Source: Rikenellaceae bacterium (GTDB taxonomy: Bacteria > Bacteroidota > Bacteroidia > Bacteroidales > Rikenellaceae). Taken from it: a DNA stretch of 64,000 nucleotides. The position numbers and the translations under genes were made by a program. The notes under the pieces are model-generated. The model ran no database searches. It was not told where the DNA came from and saw only the letters and a program-made list of their open reading frames with translations. Positions within the stretch are counted from its first letter, which is position 1. Each line of letters begins with the position of its first letter. Of this stretch, positions 57,451 to 64,000 are shown in pieces. The DNA is taken from contig SUZE01000006.1 of NCBI GenBank assembly GCA_015060075.1, forward strand, positions 1 to 64,000. Direction: 5' to 3'.

Positions 57451-59797
57451 TTATGTAAATTCGCTTTACTCGTTTTGCCACCGAGGTAAGAATCTCATAA
57501 GGTATTGTGCCAAGCACAGCCGCCATATCTGCTGCGGTGTTGCCCTTCTCGGCAGAGAAAATCTCTACAATATCGCCCTCCTCGACACCCTCGATGTCGG
57601 TGATGTCAATCATACAACTATCCATGCAGATATTACCTACTGTTTTGGCTCTCTTACCCGCTACAATCATCTCCCAAGCACCATTGCCGAGGTGGCGGTT
57701 CAAGCCATCGGCATAGCCGACAGGAATGGTGGCGATACGACTCTCTTTCTCTATCTTTCCGTTGCGACCATAGCCCACGGTGTCGCCCTCGTGGAGGGTG
57801 CGAATCTGCACTATGCGAGTGCGGAGTGTCGAAACGGGCTCCAACGCCTCGCCTGCGGTTGTCGAAAAACCGTATAGACCAATTCCGAGTCGGCACATAT
57901 CGAAACGAGCCTCCTCGAATCGCAACATCGCCTCCGATGCTGCTGCATGGCGCAGTGGGCGATACGGCAACGACTCCATAATGGCGGTGCTGATATGGTC
58001 GAACTCTGCAATTTGCTCCTTCGAGAAGTTGTCTTGTGCGGTGTCGTCTGCTACGCAAAGATGGGTGAAAATCGATGCTACACGCACATTCTGAGCGACC
58101 TGTGCAAGAGTTTTGCATAGCCCCTGAACATCTTGGTTCGTAAAGCCGAGGCGGTGCATTCCGCTATCAATTTTCAGGTGTATAGGGTAGTTGCGCTCGC
58201 CGGCACGCTCCACAGCCTGTACAAACGATGCGAGCGAACGGAACGAGTATATTTCAGGTTCGAGCGAGTGGGCAATCATCGTGTCGAAACTTGCATCATC
58301 GGCATTCAGCACCACGATAGGCATTGTAATACCTCCCTCTCTCAGTGCCACACCCTCATCGGCAAATGCCACTGCGAGGTATGCCATGCCCTGCTTTTGT
58401 AGCATCTGCGCTACCTCTGTTTCGCCTGCTCCGTAGCTCGAAGCCTTAACCATCGCCACAAGGCGTGTCGAAGTGCCTATCTGCGAACGGAAATAGTTGA
58501 TATTGCGAGCCATAGCCTGCAAATTAACCTCCAAAACGGTGGTATGGCTATGCTGCTCCAAGCGGTGTGAAATTCGCTCCAAGCGGCTGGCTCGATTACC
58601 CTTAATAAGTACGGCGCAATTGGCGATATCCAACTTGGAGATATTTGATAAAAGCTCTTCGGTAGTGGCAAAGAAAAGAGCATTCTCTCCAAACTCGCCA
58701 CGAGCCTTTATCAACCCCTCGCCAATGCCTACAAAGGAGTCTACACCAGCCTCGCGCACCATATGCAAAACTTTTGCATAGATGTTTTCATCGCCACTTT
58801 GCAAGATATCCGACAGGATAAGCATCGTTTTGCGCCCACCTGCTACCGAACGAAGATGGTCGAGAGCAATGGATAACGAATTGAGGTCTGCACTGTACGA
58901 ATCGTCAATAATAATCGAGTTGTCTATACCCTGCTTAACCTCCAAGCGCATCGCTACTGGTTGTAACTGCGTGAAGTCGGGCATCTCATACCCCATTTCG
59001 GCAAAAAATGCTGCGACAATCTCGGCATTGCGCTGAGATGCCTTGTCGGTCATCTGTGGCACTTGTGCCGTAGTGGCGGCATCGACAAGGTTGCGATTGT
59101 CAAATCGCTTTTCGACAACCTCCGCCAACGGAGCGTATGCCGAGTGGTATATTATATCGGCTGCCGTCTGTGCCAAGAGAACTTTCTCGTCAATCTTCTC
59201 CTCCAAAGAGGAAAATCCCTGCTCGTGGGCATCGCCTATCGAGGTAAAAATCACCATATCGGGTTGAGCCATCTTGTAGAGTCGCTCCATCTCTCCCTTT
59301 TGCGATATTCCCGCCTCGATAATCGCCACATCGTACGAGTTGTCCAACATCAGGAGCGACAATGCCACTCCCAACTGCGAGTTGTAGCTGCGTGGCGAAC
59401 GAAAAATCTTTGCATCGTGCGGTGCGCACTGCGCAATCCACTCCTTAACGGTGGTCTTGCCGTTTGAGCCTGTAATACCTACTACTGTGCCTTTGAATTG
59501 GTTGCGGTGGTGTGCTGCCAGAGCCTGCAATGCCACCAACGAATTTTCGACTACAACCGCACCACACCCCTCTGCAAGGTCGATTTCTCGCTCCACCATA
59601 AAGCTCTTGACGCTGCGCTCTGCAACCTCTGCGATATGGTCGTGCGCATCGTGATTAACCCCCTGCATCGCCACAAAAAGGGTGTCGTGCGTCAGGGCGT
59701 ACGAACGGCTGTCGGTGGCTACCGATGTAACCTCCAAATCGCACCCTACAAGGCGACCACTCACAATGTTTGCTATGTCGGAAAGGCGGTATCTCAT
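57443..59797 (-). CDS. Bifunctional MurF ligase and alanine racemase
   Basis: 784 aa fusion known from Bacteroidetes. The N-terminal half (1-410) is MurF, which adds D-Ala-D-Ala to UDP-MurNAc-tripeptide: GITGSNGKTTVKEW (about 108-121), then a substrate domain with IIEAGISQKGEM and DSYSADLNSLSIAL. The C-terminal half (about 418-784) is PLP alanine racemase: VAMVKASSYGAGETEV (PLP-binding Lys), IDSGMHRLGF, and a TRIVQIRTLHEGDTVGYGRNG-like region. So one protein makes D-Ala and joins its dipeptide to the precursor. The overlap with the RsmI-like gene is 8 bp; a MutS2 gene lies 3 bp upstream. Confidence 0.93.
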   Translation of the reverse strand: MRYRLSDIANIVSGRLVGCDLEVTSVATDSRSYALTHDTLFVAMQGVNHDAHDHIAEVAERSVKSFMVEREIDLAEGCGAVVVENSLVALQALAAHHRNQFKGTVVGITGSNGKTTVKEWIAQCAPHDAKIFRSPRSYNSQLGVALSLLMLDNSYDVAIIEAGISQKGEMERLYKMAQPDMVIFTSIGDAHEQGFSSLEEKIDEKVLLAQTAADIIYHSAYAPLAEVVEKRFDNRNLVDAATTAQVPQMTDKASQRNAEIVAAFFAEMGYEMPDFTQLQPVAMRLEVKQGIDNSIIIDDSYSADLNSLSIALDHLRSVAGGRKTMLILSDILQSGDENIYAKVLHMVREAGVDSFVGIGEGLIKARGEFGENALFFATTEELLSNISKLDIANCAVLIKGNRASRLERISHRLEQHSHTTVLEVNLQAMARNINYFRSQIGTSTRLVAMVKASSYGAGETEVAQMLQKQGMAYLAVAFADEGVALREGGITMPIVVLNADDASFDTMIAHSLEPEIYSFRSLASFVQAVERAGERNYPIHLKIDSGMHRLGFTNQDVQGLCKTLAQVAQNVRVASIFTHLCVADDTAQDNFSKEQIAEFDHISTAIMESLPYRPLRHAAASEAMLRFEEARFDMCRLGIGLYGFSTTAGEALEPVSTLRTRIVQIRTLHEGDTVGYGRNGKIEKESRIATIPVGYADGLNRHLGNGAWEMIVAGKRAKTVGNICMDSCMIDITDIEGVEEGDIVEIFSAEKGNTAADMAAVLGTIPYEILTSVAKRVKRIYINE

Positions 59798-59800
59798 AAT

Positions 59801-62296
59801 CTACTCCTTGAAAGTTACTATTGTTATGCCAGAGCCACCTCTGTCGGGGTGGTCATCTACGGCGCTCGCCACTTGTGGTAACGAGCGAAGATAACGGCGC
59901 ACCTCCTCTTTCAGCGCACCCGTACCCTTGCCGTGCAGAATGGTTACACTGCTAACGCCCACCATAAGTGCATCATCGACCAAGGTCTGTACCCTCTCTA
60001 ACGCCTCCATCACACGCTCACCACGAATATCTATCGAAGAGGTAAAGTTGAGTCGGCGTTGTGAAATATCAGCAGAAATTACCGTGCGTGGAGTTTCGGG
60101 GCGTGTTGCTCGCTTGAACTCTGCCGAGGAGATAACCTCCAAACGGGACACCTCGACCGTTGTCAAAATAGCACCAAACGCCACTTGCGCCCTCTTGCCA
60201 CGAATCTCTTTCACTACACCCACGCCATTCTGCCCCATAAGGCGCACCTTTGCTCCGACCTCCAATGGCAGAGCCTTTTTTGTCGGTTGCGCAACCTCTT
60301 GTTTAGGCTCGGCAGGGTTATTTTTGCGCTCCTCGCGCCTCTGCTGACGGCGGCGAAGTCGCTCCATTTCACGCTCTATACGCTCATTTGCTTCGGAGTT
60401 ATCCGCCTCAATCTCCTCGCGGAACTCCTCGAACTCGCGGCGTAGCCACTTGGTCTGCTCCTTCTCGGCTTGTGCCTCGCGGATACCCTTGATTGTATTT
60501 TCGATTTGGCGATTAGCCTCGGCAACCAACTCCTTGGCTTGTGCCTTCGCCTCGTGGATAATGCGGTTGCGCTCTTCGCGAATATTCGATAGTTTCTCGC
60601 TCAGCACCTGCTCCATCTCCTCGACTTTGCGGTCAGTCTGGCGTATGCGCTCACGTTTCTGCGCCCAATAGTGTTTGTCACGAGCCACCTCTCGCAACTG
60701 CTTTTCGAGGTCTATATGCTCCGAGCCCGCCTTCTCCTTTGCTGAGGCGATAATATCTTCGGAAAGACCAATCTTTCGTGCAATCTCAATGGCAAACGAA
60801 CTACCCGGCTTGCCACACTCCAAACGGAACAGCGGGCGAATATTCTGCACATCGAACATCATCGCTCCGTTCGTTACGCCTTCGTGATTTGAGGCGTAGT
60901 ATTTTATGTTGGAGTAGTGGGTAGTGATAACACCATAGCAACCACTCGCTACCAACTTTTCGAGTATCGCCTCGGCAATGGCTGCACCAATCACAGGCTC
61001 CGTTCCCGAGCCGAACTCGTCAATCAAAACCATCGTCTTTGCATCTGCCCCTGCCACCATCGCCTTCATATTCAAGAGGTGCGAAGAGTAGGTCGAGAGG
61101 TCGTTGTCGATGGATTGTTCATCTCCGATATTTATATATATCTTATTGAATACGGGCAGTTCGCTCGCCTCCGATGCGGTAATCGGATAGCCGCATTGGA
61201 ACATATACTGCAACAGACCTATTGTTTTGAGGCAGACCGACTTTCCTCCCGCATTTGGTCCCGAAATAACAAGTATGCGCCTTGCATTGTCCAACTCCGC
61301 ATCAAGCGGAACGATTGTACGCTTTTGGCGTTTGAGCGACTGCGATAGAAGAGGGTGTTTTGCTGTGTGTAGTACCAAGCGGTTATCCTCCGACATAATT
61401 GGTCGCCCTGCGCCATTCTCTATTGCCCAACGAGCCTTGGCTCTTACTGCATCGACCACCGCCATAAATTCCTCGGTGCGCTCTACATCTTCTATGTCGG
61501 TGCGTACCACATCGGTAAAGGCGGTCAATATGCGGACAATCTCCCTGCGCTCCTCGTACTCCAACTCGCGCAACATATTGTTCAACTCCACAACCTCGGC
61601 CGGCTCAACATAGAAGGTCTTGCCCGTAGCCGATTCATCGTGGATAAAGCCGTTGAGTTTACGCTTGTTCGATGCCGAAACAGGGATTACGGCTCGACCT
61701 TCACGAATCGAAATCGAAGCATCGCTCTCGACTATACCACTCGACTTTGCCGACTGTAAAATCGCTTGTAAGCGTTTCGATACCTGCCCTTCGTGGCGGC
61801 GTATTTGCGCCCTGATTTGGCGCAACTCCTCCGATGCACCATCACGAACAACCCCCTTGTCGTCAATAATGCGGCGAATATCCGCAACGATATTCCACAA
61901 TGCCTTGACTGGTTTTGCGAGTGCGGTGAGAGTGGGGTATTGCTCGGCGTTGCTTTTGTGCAAGAACTGCACAAAGTCGCCAGCCGAAATCAACGCCTTA
62001 CCCAACTGTACAACCTCTGCAACCTCCAAGAATGTACCCTCGACCTTTGCCTTTTCGACAATCTCGGCAATGTCATAGAACTCGTCAGTCGGCGCCTCTC
62101 GCTCGGAGAGGAGAATCTGTCGCATCTCCTCCGCCAAGGCGTGTCGGCGTTCAATCTCCTTGTGAACAGCGGTAAACCCCTCGTTTTCGAGCAATTCGCG
62201 AGCGTGCTGCATCGTACACAATGCAACAACCTGCTCCCGAATGGTTGTAAAACCAATCTTTGCCTCGAAATTATTGGGATAAATTACCGTCTTCAT
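59801..62296 (-). CDS. mutS2: MutS2-type endonuclease/ATPase
   Basis: 831 aa MutS2. Seen: clamp and ATPase domains with Walker A ISGPNAGGKSVCLKTIG (near 340-356), VLIDEFGSGTEP (Walker B), a Glu/Arg/Lys-rich coiled coil (about 520-650, with REFEEFREEIEA) and a C-terminal Smr domain (about 745-831) with IDIRGERV, and VTILHGKGTGALKEEVRRYLRS. MutS2 suppresses recombination or rescues collided ribosomes in other bacteria. No mismatch-recognition domain I. Confidence 0.93.
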   Translation of the reverse strand: MKTVIYPNNFEAKIGFTTIREQVVALCTMQHARELLENEGFTAVHKEIERRHALAEEMRQILLSEREAPTDEFYDIAEIVEKAKVEGTFLEVAEVVQLGKALISAGDFVQFLHKSNAEQYPTLTALAKPVKALWNIVADIRRIIDDKGVVRDGASEELRQIRAQIRRHEGQVSKRLQAILQSAKSSGIVESDASISIREGRAVIPVSASNKRKLNGFIHDESATGKTFYVEPAEVVELNNMLRELEYEERREIVRILTAFTDVVRTDIEDVERTEEFMAVVDAVRAKARWAIENGAGRPIMSEDNRLVLHTAKHPLLSQSLKRQKRTIVPLDAELDNARRILVISGPNAGGKSVCLKTIGLLQYMFQCGYPITASEASELPVFNKIYINIGDEQSIDNDLSTYSSHLLNMKAMVAGADAKTMVLIDEFGSGTEPVIGAAIAEAILEKLVASGCYGVITTHYSNIKYYASNHEGVTNGAMMFDVQNIRPLFRLECGKPGSSFAIEIARKIGLSEDIIASAKEKAGSEHIDLEKQLREVARDKHYWAQKRERIRQTDRKVEEMEQVLSEKLSNIREERNRIIHEAKAQAKELVAEANRQIENTIKGIREAQAEKEQTKWLRREFEEFREEIEADNSEANERIEREMERLRRRQQRREERKNNPAEPKQEVAQPTKKALPLEVGAKVRLMGQNGVGVVKEIRGKRAQVAFGAILTTVEVSRLEVISSAEFKRATRPETPRTVISADISQRRLNFTSSIDIRGERVMEALERVQTLVDDALMVGVSSVTILHGKGTGALKEEVRRYLRSLPQVASAVDDHPDRGGSGITIVTFKE

Positions 62297-62297
62297 T

Positions 62298-62384
62298 TTT
62301 TGTTTTCCGAACTCTGACCGTGGTCAAGGCGCAACCCAAATAGGGGTTATAGGGGCAATAGGGGTTATAGGGTGCGCCGCAGGC
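62298..62384 (+). repeat. Family B repeat with nonamer interior
   Basis: TTTTCCGAACTCTGACCG, GGTCAAGGCGCAACCC, then ATAGGGGTT, ATAGGGGCA, ATAGGGGTT, ATAGGGTGC nonamers. Confidence 0.72.
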
Positions 62385-62404
62385 CTAAACAAAAATACCT
62401 TTAA

Positions 62405-62433
62405 CTGTCAATTGTCAATTCCTCAATTGTCAA
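62405..62433. repeat. Heptamer tract (TGTCAAT)n at mlaD-like stop
   Basis: TGTCAAT, TGTCAAT, TCCTCAAT, TGTCAAT ending at the stop codon of the MCE-domain gene (one unit is 8 bp). Confidence 0.7.
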
Positions 62434-63390
62434 TTATTTATTTGCCCTCTTCTTGGCTTTGTCGGCTGCCTTTGCAGCCTTGTCAGCCTGCTTCTCCTCG
62501 TAGGTTTTCTTACCGAAAACGGTTACATTGATATATCGCTTCGGATTCTCCTTCAAGTCGGCCAATAATACCGACAAATTCTGCGATGCTTGTGCCAACT
62601 CCTTGTACAACTTCTCGTCAGATACGAGGTTGCCGATAGAGCCACTGCCACTATTAATCTTTGCCAACAAGGTATTAACCTCTGCAATAGCCTGTGCCAA
62701 CTTCTCGCCACTCTGCTGCTCGTTCAAGGCGTGCGTTACCGAGTTTATGTCGGTGATAATGCTATCCAACTTCGCACCATTTTGGTTGAGTGTGGCGCAG
62801 AAACCATCGATATTGCCGATAATGTTCGACTTCTTCAAATCAGCCATTACTGCGTTAAGACTTGCGATGGTCTTTGTGAGATTTTTCGAGTTGTCGTCAA
62901 TAAGGCTATCCACGCCCGAAACGGTCTGGTTGAGGTTGTCGAGCAGGGTTGCTACACGCACCTTGATATCGCCCAACTCATTAGCCAAGGTGTCGAACAT
63001 ATCGAGCGTTACACCCGTCTGAATTGCATCACCACTCTTCAAGTAGTCGGTTGCCTTGCCAAGTTGAATCTCGATAGACTTTCCACCCATCAAACCTGCG
63101 CTGAACATCATCGCCTTCGAGTCGGTAGGGATATCGTACTCCTTGCTAACCGAGAGATTTACATCTACGCCACCCTGCTCAATGTTCAACTCTACGCCTG
63201 TAACCTGACCAACTTTTACTCCGTTGATAACCACGGCTGCTGCGTCCTGCAAGCCATTTACCTGCTCGTAGTGAGCCGTATAGTTGCGAGTGCGTCCAAA
63301 TACATCAAGACCACTCAAAAAGCGGATACCTGCCCAAGCGGAGAGCAGAATTACCACTGCATAAATTCCGATTTTTACCTCTTTTTTCAT
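62434..63390 (-). CDS. MlaD/MCE-family lipid transport protein
   Basis: 318 aa. Single N-terminal membrane anchor (about 6-24, KIGIYAVVILLSAWAGIRFL), MCE domain (about 35-120: YTAHYEQVNGLQDAAAVVINGVKVGQVTGVELN), then a long helical region (about 130-290) with DTLANELGDIKVRVATLLDNLNQTV repeats, and a Lys/Ala-rich tail. MCE proteins form hexameric rings that carry lipids between membranes. No mlaE/mlaF genes are adjacent. Lies directly downstream of the amidase gene. Confidence 0.9.
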   Translation of the reverse strand: MKKEVKIGIYAVVILLSAWAGIRFLSGLDVFGRTRNYTAHYEQVNGLQDAAAVVINGVKVGQVTGVELNIEQGGVDVNLSVSKEYDIPTDSKAMMFSAGLMGGKSIEIQLGKATDYLKSGDAIQTGVTLDMFDTLANELGDIKVRVATLLDNLNQTVSGVDSLIDDNSKNLTKTIASLNAVMADLKKSNIIGNIDGFCATLNQNGAKLDSIITDINSVTHALNEQQSGEKLAQAIAEVNTLLAKINSGSGSIGNLVSDEKLYKELAQASQNLSVLLADLKENPKRYINVTVFGKKTYEEKQADKAAKAADKAKKRANK

Positions 63391-63421
63391 CTTTCGATAC
63401 TGTTTATTCTGTTTGTTATAA

Positions 63422-64000
63422 CTATCTCTCGTATGTTATGATAAATGCCTGCGGAAAATCCTTGCGAACATCTTCAATGTGCCTTTGTGCGGTAGCTTTG
63501 TCGGCAAAATCTCCGTAGCAATATTTGTATTTCAATGCACCCGAACTCTCCAACACCCAAACCTTGCCTCGCAGACTCTTCAACTCGGGGTGGTCTGTCG
63601 GGATTCTCTTTACACTCGCCATCAACTGTATGGCAAAACGTTTAACCGCAGGTTGTACCTTTGCTTTTGGCTTTGCACTCTCCTGCTTCTCTTTCAGATT
63701 ATTTTGCGTTTGTGGGGTTGTGGCGGTTTGAGTTGTGCTATCCAAAAGCAACGAACGGCGCACATTCTCCACATACTGCTTTACGGCACGGAATATCGCT
63801 CCGGCAATCTCTTTTTGCCCCTTTTCGGAGGTGATGTGCTTCAAATCTGCCGGGTTGGACATAAAGCCAATCTCTGTTAGTACGCTCGGCATGTCGGTAG
63901 CATAGAGGACTTTCAGAGGTTGTTTGCGAACACCTCGGTTGTTGTAACCAAGTTTCACATACTCCTCCTGAATAAGGCGCGCCATCATCTCGCTATACTC
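63422..64000 (-). CDS. N-acetylmuramoyl-L-alanine amidase with SPOR domain (3' part)
   Basis: C-terminal part of an amidase_3 protein; the reading frame runs off the right edge of the window, so the start is not seen. Seen: amidase C-terminal region with the catalytic Glu in MPSVLTEIGFMSNPADLKHI, a low-complexity linker (TTQTATTPQTQNN), and a SPOR-like domain (FAIQLMASVKRIP... QAFIITYER) that binds denuded glycan at the division site. Amidases of this type are switched on by EnvC-like proteins; an EnvC-like gene is at 3555. Confidence 0.88.
   Translation of the reverse strand, partial: EYSEMMARLIQEEYVKLGYNNRGVRKQPLKVLYATDMPSVLTEIGFMSNPADLKHITSEKGQKEIAGAIFRAVKQYVENVRRSLLLDSTTQTATTPQTQNNLKEKQESAKPKAKVQPAVKRFAIQLMASVKRIPTDHPELKSLRGKVWVLESSGALKYKYCYGDFADKATAQRHIEDVRKDFPQAFIITYER

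Overview
The window is a chromosomal segment from a member of the Bacteroidota, most likely order Bacteroidales and Alistipes/Rikenellaceae-like (inference). The evidence is: Bacteroidetes-type promoters (TTTG, 19-20 bp, TAnnTTTG) with almost no Shine-Dalgarno sites, a fused MurF-alanine racemase, a short Rpb6-type omega subunit, a futalosine menaquinone pair (mqnB/mqnD), and surface lipoproteins of the DUF4493, PCMD and fimbrillin-like types. There is no phage, insertion sequence, CRISPR array or rRNA operon. Most genes are ordinary housekeeping genes.

Layout. 1-11 kb: nadB, prfC, an EnvC-like protein, a TPR protein, pheS, an ECF sigma factor with a membrane partner, maf, a SpoU methyltransferase and RNase Z. 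11-18 kb: trxB, an ExbB/ExbD-type energy-transduction operon and a large phosphoesterase lipoprotein. 18-25 kb: mqnD/mqnB, tRNA-His, rpsT, tRNA-Glu, a GH2 enzyme and an iron/cobalamin-type ABC importer. 25-31 kb: recN, coaBC, rpoZ, bamD, two tandem paralogous lipoproteins and asd. 31-43 kb: PBP1A, a metalloprotease/beta-barrel protein, a SUI1 protein, a DUF4435 protein, aspartokinase, a YbaK protein and a prolyl oligopeptidase. 43-53 kb: a seven-gene operon of secreted lipoproteins and outer-membrane barrels. 53-64 kb: hpf, xerC, a Gfo/Idh/MocA protein, a candidate small RNA, an RsmI-like methyltransferase, murF-alr, mutS2, an MlaD-like protein and the end of an amidase gene.

The most unusual signal lies between the genes. 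(1) About fifteen heptanucleotide tandem-repeat tracts of several unrelated 7-mers sit just upstream of the TAnnTTTG box, in 5' leaders, or flush against stop codons; one lies inside a coding sequence. (2) Three dispersed repeat families recur in intergenic gaps; in two of them the stems keep base-pairing while their sequence changes from copy to copy. (3) An imperfect 35-bp tandem array follows rpsT. (4) A promoter-to-terminator unit with no ORF (56296-56467) looks like an undescribed small RNA.

Functionally, several genes serve the cell envelope: PBP1A, MurF-Alr, an EnvC-like activator and an amidase for peptidoglycan; BamD, an MlaD-like protein, ExbB/D and the surface operon for the outer membrane. 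All names rest on motifs read by eye from the translations; no database search was run.
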